A stretch of DNA of 21,250 bases from Ruminococcaceae bacterium UBA1865 (lineage in GTDB: Bacteria > Bacillota > Clostridia > Oscillospirales > Acutalibacteraceae): the NCBI GenBank assembly GCA_002338255.1, contig DDHX01000060.1, forward strand, positions 78,156 to 99,405, in the 5' to 3' direction. Position 1 is the stretch's first letter. Each line of letters begins with the position of its first letter. Both the position numbers and the translations under genes were made by a program. Shown one piece after another: positions 1 through 8,538 of the stretch. The notes below the pieces were generated by a model. The model worked only from the letters and a program-made list of their open reading frames with translations, did no database searches and had not been told where the DNA came from.

Positions 1-1333
1 ACCCTCGTTTCTCAATTAAATTCGTGTAATAATCCCCGGATTTAAATTCTTTATCGTTCAAAATATCCATTTGCAGCTCCGCATTATGCTCCACACCCTC
101 TATTACCAGCTCACAAAGAGCCGCCTGCATCTTACGGATAGCTTCCTCCCTCGTTTTGGCATGCACAATTAGCTTGCCAATCAGCGAGTCATAGAAAGGA
201 GGAACATAATAGTCCTGATAGAGCGCGGTGTCGAACCTCACCCATGGCCCGCCCGGCACGTGCAAAAACGAAATTTTGCCGCAGCTTGGGCGAAAATTCG
301 CATTGGGGTTTTCCGCATTGATACGGCATTCGATTGCACAGCCGTCGATTTTCACTTCTTCCTGTGAAAAGGAAAGAGGCACGCCGGAAGCGATGCGGAT
401 TTGCCACTTGACAAGGTCGATACCGGTCACCATTTCGGTGATGGGGTGCTCCACCTGCAGCCGGGTGTTCATTTCCATAAAATAAAAATTGCCGTACGTA
501 TCCAGCAGAAATTCCACCGTTCCCGCGTTGGTGTACCCGACCGCTTTCGCGGCTTTTGTTGCCGCATCCATCATTTTTTGGCGGGTCTTCTCCCCCACAG
601 CCGGGGATGGGCTTTCTTCAATCATCTTCTGCCTTTTGCGCTGTACGGAACATTCCCGTTCGCCAAGGCAAACAACGGCACCGTATTTGTCACACAGCAC
701 CTGCATTTCAATATGTTTTACCGGTGATAAATATTTTTCCATGTAGACTGCGCCGTCACCAAACGCGTTCTGCGCCTCGGTGGAAGCCGCCGCAACCGCG
801 TTTTCCAATTCCTGAGCGGCATTTACCATACGGATTCCCCTGCCGCCGCCACCGGCGCGCGCTTTAACAAGGAGAGGAAACCCGATACGATCGGCTTCCT
901 GCCCTGCCGATTCGGAATCCGTAATCATATCGCATCCGGGTACAACCGGCACCCCCACAGACTGCATTGTTTTTCTTGCGATATCCTTATCTCCCATTTT
1001 GCGAATCAAATCAGCAGACGGTCCAATAAAAACGATCTTACATTTTTCGCACAATTCGGCAAAAGCCGCGTTTTCTGAAAGCAACCCGTAACCGGGATGA
1101 ATCGCCTGTGCGCCGGTAGCAACAGCGGCCGAGATAATCGCGCTCATATTCAGGTAGCTGTCCTTTGCCGGAGCAGGACCAATGCAGACGCTCTCGTCGG
1201 CAAGGCTCACATGAAGCGAGTCCTTGTCAGCTTCCGAAAAAACAGCCACGCTTGAAACGCCCATCTCCTTGCACGCACGAATGATACGCACTGCGATTTC
1301 ACCGCGATTGGCAATTAGAATTTTTGAAAACAC
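1..1333 (-). CDS. accC: Biotin carboxylase subunit of acetyl-CoA carboxylase (C-terminus cut by window edge)
   Basis: AccC carboxylates biotin on AccB using ATP and bicarbonate, the first half-reaction of malonyl-CoA synthesis. The reading frame begins MFSKILIANRGEIAVRII, typical of the family. It has the glycine-rich ATP-grasp loop KARAGGGGRGIR, the segment ECSVQRKRQKMIEESPSP, and the catalytic-site signature EMNTRLQVEHPITE. The start is a GTG at 1333, with AGGAGG seven bases upstream. The frame stays open to base 1 for 444 codons. The family is usually about 450 residues and the last visible residues (YYTNLIEKRG) resemble a family C-terminus, so only a few codons should be missing. It is the last visible gene of the fab operon, 24 nt after fabZ. 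accD and accA are expected just beyond the window but cannot be seen. Confidence 0.96.
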   Translation of the reverse strand, partial: MFSKILIANRGEIAVRIIRACKEMGVSSVAVFSEADKDSLHVSLADESVCIGPAPAKDSYLNMSAIISAAVATGAQAIHPGYGLLSENAAFAELCEKCKIVFIGPSADLIRKMGDKDIARKTMQSVGVPVVPGCDMITDSESAGQEADRIGFPLLVKARAGGGGRGIRMVNAAQELENAVAAASTEAQNAFGDGAVYMEKYLSPVKHIEMQVLCDKYGAVVCLGERECSVQRKRQKMIEESPSPAVGEKTRQKMMDAATKAAKAVGYTNAGTVEFLLDTYGNFYFMEMNTRLQVEHPITEMVTGIDLVKWQIRIASGVPLSFSQEEVKIDGCAIECRINAENPNANFRPSCGKISFLHVPGGPWVRFDTALYQDYYVPPFYDSLIGKLIVHAKTREEAIRKMQAALCELVIEGVEHNAELQMDILNDKEFKSGDYYTNLIEKRG

Positions 1334-1357
1334 GCTCCCGCCTCCTTTTTAGAATCA

Positions 1358-1774
1358 TCATCCGTCAATCAATGCAAAGGAAAACTCGCCGCAAACGGAA
1401 AGTTTTCCGTCCACATACCCTTTTCCATTTGCAAAATAAAACGGACTCTTTTCTTTCGTCAGACTGCACTCGATTTCGATTGTGTCGCCGGGAAGAACTT
1501 TATTTTTAAATCGAACCTTATTAATTCCTGTAAAATATGGTGTTCGGCCCTGAATTTTTTCCGCTATCAAAATGCAGCAAGTCTGCGCCATTATTTCACA
1601 AAGAATAACGCCGGGAACCACCGGATTTCCGGGAAAATGCCCTTGCAAAAACCACTCGTCCCCTTTGACCGTGTACTTTCCAACCGCTGTGTTTTCCCCG
1701 GTTTTGCACACTTCATCCACAAGCAGCATTGGTTCCCTGTGGGGAATGATTTTTTTGATTTCTTCTCTATCCAT
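1358..1774 (-). CDS. fabZ: 3-hydroxyacyl-ACP dehydratase FabZ
   Basis: FabZ dehydrates 3-hydroxyacyl-ACP to trans-2-enoyl-ACP in the elongation cycle. The hot-dog fold protein contains IIPHREPMLLVDEV near the N-terminus. The active-site helix region GHFPGNPVVPGVILCEIMAQ supplies the catalytic His and Glu. I chose the ATG at 1774 (138 residues) over an in-frame GTG three codons upstream at 1783. The AGAGG ribosome site abuts that GTG but sits eight bases before the ATG. The gene lies between accB and accC, a common clostridial order (accB-fabZ-accC). No FabA-type isomerase is visible, so unsaturated fatty-acid formation, if any, would need another enzyme. Confidence 0.95.
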   Translation of the reverse strand: MDREEIKKIIPHREPMLLVDEVCKTGENTAVGKYTVKGDEWFLQGHFPGNPVVPGVILCEIMAQTCCILIAEKIQGRTPYFTGINKVRFKNKVLPGDTIEIECSLTKEKSPFYFANGKGYVDGKLSVCGEFSFALIDG

Positions 1775-1785
1775 TGGAATCACCT

Positions 1786-2223
1786 CTATACCATCTTAAA
1801 TAGAACCTGTGAAAACTCGACTGCCTGACCGTCGGCAGCACAGACTTCGACGATTTCACCATCTCGTTCCGCGATTATTTCATTGAGCAGCTTCATCGCC
1901 TCAATAACGCAAAGTGTATCCCCTTTTTTCACGCGGCTGCATTCCGCCACATAGGGTTTGGCATCGGGTGATGCCGCCGCGAAAAACACGCCTACCATAG
2001 GCGACTTGATTAGCATTGCATCGTCAAATTTCGATGTTGGTTCCGCGTCGGAAATCATTGCCGGAACACCGGTTAAGCCCACTGCCGGAAACGAGCTGAC
2101 TTCCGCTCCCTGCGTTTCTTTTCTTTCTAAACGAAGGGATACTTCCCCCTCCGTAAGCTCAAGGAGGGTTAATCCGTTTTCCTTCATCGTTTTGGCTATT
2201 TCTTTTATTTGATTAGTATCCAT
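1786..2223 (-). CDS. accB: Biotin carboxyl carrier protein of acetyl-CoA carboxylase
   Basis: AccB carries biotin between the carboxylase (AccC) and the carboxyltransferase (AccA/AccD). The 145-residue protein has an N-terminal helix (residues 1-35), a flexible Ala/Pro/Ser-containing linker (about 36-72), and a C-terminal biotinyl domain. The canonical EAMKLLNEI motif puts the biotinylated lysine at K111. SPMVGVFF at about 74-81 opens the biotinyl fold. The start is an ATG at 2223 with AAAGGA about ten bases upstream. It follows fabF after a 64-nt gap in which I see no promoter or terminator, so it is probably co-transcribed. It precedes fabZ by 11 nt. Confidence 0.96.
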   Translation of the reverse strand: MDTNQIKEIAKTMKENGLTLLELTEGEVSLRLERKETQGAEVSSFPAVGLTGVPAMISDAEPTSKFDDAMLIKSPMVGVFFAAASPDAKPYVAECSRVKKGDTLCVIEAMKLLNEIIAERDGEIVEVCAADGQAVEFSQVLFKMV

Positions 2224-2287
2224 GAATCACGAGTCCTTTCTGTATATCAAAGAACTTTTGCTATATTCAGTTTGTTCATTCTGAGTT

Positions 2288-3526
2288 TCAGTCTTCGCCG
2301 CGGTATCGGGTAAAAGCAATACACGCGTTATGCCCGCCAAAGCCAAGGGAGACAGACAGGGCAAGGTTAACTTGCTTCTTTCTTGCGGTATTCGGAACAT
2401 AGTCAAGGTCGCAGAACTCATCCTTTTCACGGAAGCCGATTGTCGGCGGAATGACCGCCTGCCCAAGCGCCAAAACGGAAGCAATTGCCTCCACAGCGCC
2501 CGCCGCGCCAAGCATATGCCCCGTCATGGATTTTGTAGAGCTGATGCAGGCTTTATAAGCTTTATCGCCCAGTGCCGCTTTAATCGCCGCTGTTTCGGAT
2601 TTATCGTTGAGCGGCGTACTGGTGCCGTGCGCGTTGATGTAAATCTCATTTTCATCACACATATCCGCTTCTTCAATTGCCAGCGAAATCGCCCTTGTGC
2701 CGCCTGACGCTTCGGGACGGGGAGCGGTAATGTGGTAAGCGTCACAGGTGTTGCCGTAACCGTTAATTTCAGCGTATATTTTCGCATTGCGCGCTTTTGC
2801 GTGTTCGTATTCTTCCAAAATCAAGACCCCCGCGCCTTCTCCCATGACAAAGCCGTCGCGCCGTTTATCGAATGGAATTGAAGCTTCGCTTGGAATATTC
2901 CTCGTCGTCAGCGCCATACAATTCGTAAATCCGGCAATGGAAAGGGGATTGATTGTCGCTTCCGCTCCTCCGGCGATAATCGCATCAGCGTAGCCGTGTT
3001 TGATTGCGCGGAACGCCTCGCCGATTGCATGGGTTGAGGTAGCACACGCGGTTACAACGGGAAGACAAGGACCCTGCGCGTTAAATTGAATGGCGATATT
3101 GCCCGCCGCCATATTGGAAATCATCATCGGTACAAAGAACGGCGAAACTTTTTTCGGGCCGCCCGCCAGAAATTTTTCACATTCAGTCACAAATGTATTC
3201 ATGCCGCCGGTGCCGGAACCGACGTAAACGCCAATCCGCTCCGGCTCAAGAGTGCCGCTGATGCCGCTGTCGTCCATTGCCTGAGAAGCGGCGGCTACCG
3301 CGTACTGCGCGAAAAGGTCAGTTTTTCGCACTGCACTTTTATCCATACAACAACGCGGATCAAAATTCTTGACTTCGGCCGCTATTTTTACTTTAAAATC
3401 AGTTGTATCAAATTTTGTAATAAAATCGATCCCGCATTGACCGCCAATCAGACTGTCCCAAAACTCCGCAACAGTATTTCCCACGGGTGAGATCACGCCT
3501 AATCCGGTTACAACCACTCTTCTCAT
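2288..3526 (-). CDS. fabF: Beta-ketoacyl-ACP synthase II
   Basis: FabF condenses malonyl-ACP with acyl-ACP to lengthen the chain by two carbons. The 412-residue thiolase-fold protein matches the usual FabF length. Its complete Cys-His-His catalytic set is C161 (VTACATSTHAIGEA), H300 (NAHGTSTPLNDKSET) and H337 (KSMTGHMLGAAGAVEA). E. coli FabF has C163, H303 and H340. The N-terminus MRRVVVTGLGVISPVGN is standard. The ATG at 3526 is preceded by GAGG with nine bases of spacing. It lies 29 nt after the flavin oxidoreductase gene and is the only elongating condensing enzyme in the window, FabH being the initiator. Confidence 0.97.
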   Translation of the reverse strand: MRRVVVTGLGVISPVGNTVAEFWDSLIGGQCGIDFITKFDTTDFKVKIAAEVKNFDPRCCMDKSAVRKTDLFAQYAVAAASQAMDDSGISGTLEPERIGVYVGSGTGGMNTFVTECEKFLAGGPKKVSPFFVPMMISNMAAGNIAIQFNAQGPCLPVVTACATSTHAIGEAFRAIKHGYADAIIAGGAEATINPLSIAGFTNCMALTTRNIPSEASIPFDKRRDGFVMGEGAGVLILEEYEHAKARNAKIYAEINGYGNTCDAYHITAPRPEASGGTRAISLAIEEADMCDENEIYINAHGTSTPLNDKSETAAIKAALGDKAYKACISSTKSMTGHMLGAAGAVEAIASVLALGQAVIPPTIGFREKDEFCDLDYVPNTARKKQVNLALSVSLGFGGHNACIAFTRYRGED

Positions 3527-3555
3527 AAACTCATTCCTCTCTGATTTACAGTATC

Positions 3556-4659
3556 TTAACAGTTCTCCGGCTCAGACTCGGAGCCGCCGCACTGCTCATA
3601 TTCCATTTCCAAAGTTTCAAACAGCTTTTTGACCGACACAATTTCCTTCACTTTATACCCGTTGGCTCCGATAAAGGCAAAGCCGTTGTCAAGCCTGCCC
3701 TTACAGGCGCTGATCAGTGCCGCAGAGATACAGTAGGGGCTGGTCTGCTGTTCACAGGTTACAATACAGTGAAAAGGGCATTGGGCGGGATGCCTGTTTC
3801 CCAACTTTACATCCAGAAGAAAATCATTGATAATCGCACGCCCCGGCATGCCGACCGGGCTTTGAATAATTCCGATATCCTCTTTTTTACACTGCACATA
3901 CGCATTTTTAAAAGCGATATCCGCGTCGCACTCATCTGTCGCCACAAAGCGGGTAGCCATTTGCACCGCCGCCGCACCTAAATCCAAAAACCGCTTGATG
4001 TCCGCACCGGTGAATATTCCGCCCGCCGCGATAACCGGGATTTTGTGCCCGCATTGTTCCTCCAGCGGCCGAACCGCCTCAAGCACCTGCGGCACAAGCT
4101 TTTCAAGCTGATAGTCTGGGTTTTCAATCTGGTTCGGCTGAAATCCCAGATGTCCGCCGGCCATGGGGCCTTCCACCACAAATCCGTCGGGAATATAATT
4201 ATATTTTTCTTTCCACCATCTTGAAATTGTCTTAACCGCGCGCGCCGAGGAGATAATCGGCACCAATTTGGTCTTGCTGTCTTTTCCCAAATAGGAGGGC
4301 AAATTAAGCGGAAGGCCTGCGCCTGCAAAAATGACGTCGATGCCTTCCTGAATGCAAGCCTTCGCCATCGCACCGAAGTCGGTGAGCGCAACCATAATAT
4401 TGACGCCCAGCACGCCTTTTGTTTTCACCCGCGCCCGCCGGATCTCCTTTTGTACAGCAATAATATTGTCCCTCGCGACGGAAGCATCTTTTTGTGTCAT
4501 ACCCACTACGGCAGCCGAAATTACGCCAAGCCCGCCCTCGTTTGCCACCGCGGAAGCCAAGCCCGCAAGGGAAACCCCGATTCCCATTCCGCCTTGAACA
4601 ACGGGCGTGGGAATGACAAGGTCGCCTATTACAAGCGGTTCATGATCAAAATAAGCCAT
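3556..4659 (-). CDS. FMN-dependent NAD(P)H:flavin oxidoreductase, nitronate monooxygenase/FabK superfamily, with Cys-rich C-terminal segment
   Basis: This is a TIM-barrel flavoprotein of the 2-nitropropane dioxygenase/FabK superfamily. It shows PVVQGGMGIGVS (19-30), a substrate-side EGPMAGGHLGF with H170, and the FMN phosphate-binding strands PVIAAGGIFTGADI and GAAAVQMATRF. The C-terminal part differs from ordinary FabK: C294, C298, C302 and C310 (C-x3-C-x3-C-x7-C), followed by YCISAALISACKG. This spacing could bind a metal or Fe-S cluster, but that is inference. I chose the ATG at 4659 (367 residues) because GAGG lies five bases upstream. A longer frame from a TTG at 4692 has no ribosome site. 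It sits between fabG and fabF, while a canonical fabK lies five genes earlier. Possible roles are a second enoyl reductase, a redox accessory enzyme, or nitronate detoxification; the sequence does not decide. Confidence 0.88.
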   Translation of the reverse strand: MAYFDHEPLVIGDLVIPTPVVQGGMGIGVSLAGLASAVANEGGLGVISAAVVGMTQKDASVARDNIIAVQKEIRRARVKTKGVLGVNIMVALTDFGAMAKACIQEGIDVIFAGAGLPLNLPSYLGKDSKTKLVPIISSARAVKTISRWWKEKYNYIPDGFVVEGPMAGGHLGFQPNQIENPDYQLEKLVPQVLEAVRPLEEQCGHKIPVIAAGGIFTGADIKRFLDLGAAAVQMATRFVATDECDADIAFKNAYVQCKKEDIGIIQSPVGMPGRAIINDFLLDVKLGNRHPAQCPFHCIVTCEQQTSPYCISAALISACKGRLDNGFAFIGANGYKVKEIVSVKKLFETLEMEYEQCGGSESEPENC

Positions 4660-4701
4660 CGTTTCCTCGATTCTCCGCATTATAAGCGGCAACTAAATCG
4701 C

Positions 4702-5442
4702 CTACATACACAGTCCACCGTCAATTTTAATGACTTCTCCGGTAATATACCCTGCTTCGTCCCCAGCTAAAAACGCCGCTAAATTTGCAATGTCGCGAGG
4801 CGTTCCCATCCGTTTCAGCGGAATCGCCTCCACTGCCGCCTGTTTCAGCTGATCTGATAATCCGCTAGTCATATCCGTATCAATAAATCCCGGTGCGATT
4901 GCGTTACAGGTTATGTTTCTGCCCGCAAGCTCTTTTGCCACAGATTTTGTCAGACCAATCATTCCCGCCTTTGCCGAGGAGTAATTGGTTTGACCTGAGT
5001 TGCCCGTAATTCCGGAAACAGAAGTAATATTGATAATTCTGCCGCTGCGCCTTTTCATAAACTGGCGGTACGTGTGTTTTATCATATGAAACGCGCCTTT
5101 CAAATTCGTATCCAGAACCGCGTCGAAATCTTCCTCTTTCATGGACAGCATCAGACCATCCTTCACAATGCCGGCATTATTCACAAGGATATCGATGCCG
5201 CCGAATTCGCTGATAATGGAATGTACCGTCTGCTCTGTTTGTGTGAAATCGGAGACATCGCATTGATATGCTTTGGCCTTTACGCCCAAACTTTTAATCT
5301 GCTCGCAGGTTTCTTCGGCGGCAGCCGTATTACCCGCGTAAACAATCACAATATTGGCGCCGCATTCCGCCATTTTCAGAGCGATGGCCTTGCCGATTCC
5401 CCTTGAACCGCCGGTGATTACAGCTGTTTTTTCTGTCAGCAT
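4702..5442 (-). CDS. fabG: 3-oxoacyl-ACP reductase FabG
   Basis: FabG reduces 3-oxoacyl-ACP to 3-hydroxyacyl-ACP with NADPH. The 246-residue classical short-chain dehydrogenase has the cofactor loop TGGSRGIGKAIA (10-21), NNAG at 88-91, and the catalytic triad S141, Y154 and K158 (YSSAK). The C-terminus ITGEVIKIDGGLCM is typical. Its ATG at 5442 lies inside the end of fabD (7-nt overlap), and the ribosome site AGGAGG is made of fabD's final codons, so the two are translationally coupled. E. coli FabG is 244 residues, so the gene is intact. Confidence 0.97.
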   Translation of the reverse strand: MLTEKTAVITGGSRGIGKAIALKMAECGANIVIVYAGNTAAAEETCEQIKSLGVKAKAYQCDVSDFTQTEQTVHSIISEFGGIDILVNNAGIVKDGLMLSMKEEDFDAVLDTNLKGAFHMIKHTYRQFMKRRSGRIINITSVSGITGNSGQTNYSSAKAGMIGLTKSVAKELAGRNITCNAIAPGFIDTDMTSGLSDQLKQAAVEAIPLKRMGTPRDIANLAAFLAGDEAGYITGEVIKIDGGLCM

Positions 5443-6365
5443 AATTCCTCCTGAATTTTAGCCACAGTTTCTAAGTCCATTTTGTTTTCAACATTCAGCA
5501 CACGAACCTGTGGAGAAATCTTTTTAATAAGGCCGCGCAAGGTTTTGCCCGCACCCACTTCAATAAAAGTTGTAATGCCGTCTGAAATCATATTTTCTAT
5601 GGTCTTCTGCCAATAAACCGGACTATTCACCTGGGCAGCAATGGTCGCTTTGATATCATCAGCCGCATTGCCGTAAGGCATTGCTGTCACATTGGCGTAG
5701 ACCGGTATGATCGGCGTTTTGACCTCGGTGTTTTGCAGCTCGTTTTGCAGCTGCTTTGACGCTTCATCCATAAACGGAGAATGAAACCCGCCGCTGACCG
5801 CGAGCGGCACGGTTCTTCCGCCCAGTGCGTGTGCCGCATTACAGAAGTCTTCCTGCAAGTCTTTGGCAAGAGCTACCACGGTTTGCCCGCTGCAGTTGTA
5901 GTTGACAGGGTACGTATTTTCAAACTTCGAGCACAGGCTGCGTACTTCTTCCTGATTCAGCTTTAATACCGCCACCATTGCACCTGCCTTTTTTTCAGCC
6001 GCCGCCTGCATAAAAGCGGCGCGTTTGCATACAAAGCGAAAGCCTGCGTCAAAATCAAAGGTTTGCGCAAAAGTCAGTGCAGCCATTTCCCCCAGCGAAA
6101 AACCGGCTGCCGCGCGGGGTGTAATTCCGGCCTCCTGCAAACTGAACGCAGCGGCTAAATCCATGCAAAACATGCAGGGCTGTGTGTTAATCGTAATGGA
6201 AAGTTCCGTTGGAGTTCCGCCGAAGCATTGCGCCGCAGTGCCCGGACGTATTGCATCGGCGCGGTCAAAGACTGCCCTTGCCGCAGGGGAACAGTCATAT
6301 AATTCTTTTCCCATTCCGGGGTACTGCGCGCCCTGCCCGGAAAACACAAACGCTACCGTATCCAT
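5436..6365 (-). CDS. fabD: Malonyl-CoA:ACP transacylase FabD
   Basis: FabD transfers malonyl from CoA to ACP. The 309-residue protein starts with the usual FVFSGQGAQYPGMGKELY. The nucleophile is S90 in AGFSLGE and the partner His is H195 in SGGFHSPFM. Most family members read GHSLGE at the nucleophile elbow; here the preceding His is Phe (F89), a substitution next to the catalytic serine. The ATG at 6365 overlaps the end of fabK by 13 nt, with AGGA just upstream inside fabK. The gene then overlaps fabG by 7 nt. Both overlaps suggest tightly coupled translation of fabK-fabD-fabG. Confidence 0.96.
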   Translation of the reverse strand: MDTVAFVFSGQGAQYPGMGKELYDCSPAARAVFDRADAIRPGTAAQCFGGTPTELSITINTQPCMFCMDLAAAFSLQEAGITPRAAAGFSLGEMAALTFAQTFDFDAGFRFVCKRAAFMQAAAEKKAGAMVAVLKLNQEEVRSLCSKFENTYPVNYNCSGQTVVALAKDLQEDFCNAAHALGGRTVPLAVSGGFHSPFMDEASKQLQNELQNTEVKTPIIPVYANVTAMPYGNAADDIKATIAAQVNSPVYWQKTIENMISDGITTFIEVGAGKTLRGLIKKISPQVRVLNVENKMDLETVAKIQEELC

Positions 6366-7300
6366 TTTCCTGCACCGCCTAAGACAGCCTCCGCCTGGCT
6401 GAACATCTCCTTGATAATTTCTGCAGCGGGCTGCTCTTTATTCACAATTGCCGCAATTTGACCCGCCATGAAACACCCGTTTTTCTCGTCGCCGTCCACA
6501 GCCGCCAAACGCAGCGCACCGGCGCCAAACGCTTCTATCTCCTCATTAGAAATACTGCTGTCGTATTCCATTTTGGAAAGTTCGCGCGAAAAATTGGTTT
6601 TCAGCGCCCTGACGGGGTGCCCTAACCGTTTCCCGGTCGTCATGGTGTCAATATCTCTGGCATGAAGAATTTTATCTTTATAATTTTGATGAATACTGCA
6701 CTCCTGCGCTACCAAAAACCTTGTGCCAAGCTGACCCCCAACCGCACCGAGCATCAGCGCGGCGGCAATTCCTCTGCCGTCTGCAATACCACCCGCCGCA
6801 ATAACGGGGATATCGACAGCGTCGCAAACCTGAGGCAGCAGCGCCATGGTCGTTAATTCACCCACATGACCGCCCGACTCACTGCCTTCCGCAATAACGG
6901 CAACAGCTCCGCTGCGTGCAACGCGCTTCGCTATTCCTGTTGACGGAACAACCGGAATAACCTTAATACCCGCATCAAGCCAACGGCTCATGTATTGCGA
7001 CGGATTCCCGGCACCTGTGGTAACGACTTGAACGCCCTCGTCAATGACAAGCTGCGCGACTTCTTCCGCATAAGGACTCATCAGCATGATGTTGACCCCG
7101 AATGGTTTATCGGTGAGTGTTTTTGCTTTTTGAATTTCTTTTCTAAGCCAGTCCGCATTTGCGTTCATTGCTGAAATAATGCCAAGGCCACCGCCATTTG
7201 AAACCGCAGAAGCAAGTGAGGCGTCTGCTACCCACGCCATTCCGCCCTGAAAAATGGGGTATTCTATTCCGAGCAGTTCACAAAGAGGTGTTTTAATCAT
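6353..7300 (-). CDS. fabK: Enoyl-ACP reductase II (FabK, FMN-dependent)
   Basis: FabK reduces trans-2-enoyl-ACP with NAD(P)H through FMN, the last step of each elongation round. It is the Firmicute alternative to the short-chain-dehydrogenase FabI. The 315-residue protein opens MIKTPLCELLGIEYPIFQGGM, a FabK hallmark. It carries EGSESGGHVGE with H145, matching the catalytic His of streptococcal FabK. FMN-phosphate segments follow (PVIAAGGIADGRGI and GAVGGQLGTRF). The ATG at 7300 follows GGGGGA about six bases upstream. It lies 16 nt after acpP and overlaps fabD. FabK-type reductases are known to be insensitive to triclosan. No FabI is seen in the window. Confidence 0.95.
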   Translation of the reverse strand: MIKTPLCELLGIEYPIFQGGMAWVADASLASAVSNGGGLGIISAMNANADWLRKEIQKAKTLTDKPFGVNIMLMSPYAEEVAQLVIDEGVQVVTTGAGNPSQYMSRWLDAGIKVIPVVPSTGIAKRVARSGAVAVIAEGSESGGHVGELTTMALLPQVCDAVDIPVIAAGGIADGRGIAAALMLGAVGGQLGTRFLVAQECSIHQNYKDKILHARDIDTMTTGKRLGHPVRALKTNFSRELSKMEYDSSISNEEIEAFGAGALRLAAVDGDEKNGCFMAGQIAAIVNKEQPAAEIIKEMFSQAEAVLGGAGKWIR

Positions 7301-7316
7301 ATCGATTCCCCCACTT

Positions 7317-7538
7317 TTATTTTTTTAGGCTTTCAATCAGCGAAACGAGATCGTTTACTGTTTTGATGCGCTCCTGAATCTCAATTTCAATATCGAATTC
7401 CTCTTCAAGCATCATAACTACATCCACCATGTCAAGTGAATCCAAACCGATATCCTCAAATTTAGTCTCCATAGTGATTTCCGCAATATCCATATCTCTG
7501 TAATCCGCCAGAATCTTCGCTGTTTTTTCAAATATCAT
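7317..7538 (-). CDS. acpP: Acyl carrier protein
   Basis: ACP carries all intermediates of the pathway on a 4'-phosphopantetheine arm. The 73-residue acidic protein has the attachment motif GLDSLDMVD with serine 34. A Glu/Asp-rich helix follows (MMLEEEFDIEI). I chose the second of two close ATGs (7538): AGGA lies nine bases upstream of it, but only about three bases before the first ATG at 7547. MIFEKTAKIL is also the typical ACP beginning. The start overlaps the end of fabH by 11 nt. The phosphopantetheinyl transferase that would activate it is not in the window. Confidence 0.96.
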   Translation of the reverse strand: MIFEKTAKILADYRDMDIAEITMETKFEDIGLDSLDMVDVVMMLEEEFDIEIEIQERIKTVNDLVSLIESLKK

Positions 7539-8523
7539 TTTTATCATTTCCTTTCGATTTTGTTTCCTTAGTCCACTTAATCACGCAGGCGCCCGTCGTC
7601 AAGCCGCCGCCAAACGCAGTCAGCGCCAGCACCTGTCCTTTTTTGAATTCGCCCGCCCTGTTCAATTCATCGAGCAAAATAGGAATGCTGGCAGACGAAG
7701 TATTGCCAAAATGCTCTATATTGGAGCGGTATTTTTCCGCAGATATTCCAAGTTTTCCCTTCGCCGTCTCAATGATTCTGAGGTTTGCCTGATGAGGCAG
7801 TACGAAATCAATGTCCTCCTGCGTCAGCCCGGCCTCCTGAATCATCTCTGCCAAATCGCCGCACATGGCGGCAACAGCGAATTTGTAAACTTCCTTGCCG
7901 TTCATCTGAAGGTACGGGTTTACAGGGCTGTCTTCAGAAAACGGGCAGTTCCCTGCGGCACTGTCAATTCTCAGTAAATTTTCATCCCCGCTGGCGCTGA
8001 TTTTGATGGACAGCAATCCGTCACCCTGTGACAACACCACCGCACCCGCACCGTCGCCGAAAAGCACACAGGTGGAGCGGTCATTCCAGTCCACAAGCTT
8101 CGACATCGCCTCCGCGGCAACAACGAGAATTTTTTTTGCTTTATTCCTCGCCAAGTAACCCAAGGCAACATCCAGCGCGTAAATAAACCCTGTACAGGCA
8201 GCGTTCACATCAAACGCGGGGCACGTTGCGGCAAGTTTTTTCTGTACCAAGCACGCCAAAGAGGGTGTGAGGGTATCGCCGCGAACCGTAGCGCAAATGA
8301 TCAAATCCAGATCCTGCGCCAAAGTTCCGGAATCTTTCAAAGCCCGTGCCGCCGCTTCAGCTGCTAAATCCGACAGGGATCCGTCGGTTATAATATGCCT
8401 GCTTTTAATTCCTGTCCTGGTGGAAATCCACTCATCTGAAGTGGCAATCCGCAGCGACAACTCATCATTTGTTTTTGAGGACTCTGGGTAAGCGCTTCCT
8501 GTTCCAATAATATTAAAACTCAT
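7528..8523 (-). CDS. fabH: Beta-ketoacyl-ACP synthase III
   Basis: FabH starts each chain by condensing an acyl-CoA primer with malonyl-ACP. With the ATG at 8523 the protein has 331 residues. Its Cys-His-Asn triad is C110 (NAACTGF), H244 (LPHQANLRI) and N274 (HFGNTSSAS), in register with E. coli C112, H244 and N274. GGAGG lies five bases before this ATG. A longer start (MEGK) at 8535 would place the ribosome site inside the coding region and is less likely. Primer preference (acetyl or branched) cannot be read with confidence. It follows degV by 15 nt and overlaps acpP. Confidence 0.96.
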   Translation of the reverse strand: MSFNIIGTGSAYPESSKTNDELSLRIATSDEWISTRTGIKSRHIITDGSLSDLAAEAAARALKDSGTLAQDLDLIICATVRGDTLTPSLACLVQKKLAATCPAFDVNAACTGFIYALDVALGYLARNKAKKILVVAAEAMSKLVDWNDRSTCVLFGDGAGAVVLSQGDGLLSIKISASGDENLLRIDSAAGNCPFSEDSPVNPYLQMNGKEVYKFAVAAMCGDLAEMIQEAGLTQEDIDFVLPHQANLRIIETAKGKLGISAEKYRSNIEHFGNTSSASIPILLDELNRAGEFKKGQVLALTAFGGGLTTGACVIKWTKETKSKGNDKNDI

Positions 8524-8538
8524 TTTACCCTCCATGAT

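Noticed and set aside
401..867. Overlapping plus-strand frames opposite accC
   Set aside because: Several frames are open at once because accC is on the other strand with biased codons. The accC frame has all family motifs.
3086..3490. 134-codon plus-strand frame inside fabF
   Set aside because: Antisense shadow of a highly conserved gene; low-complexity basic composition and no family resemblance.
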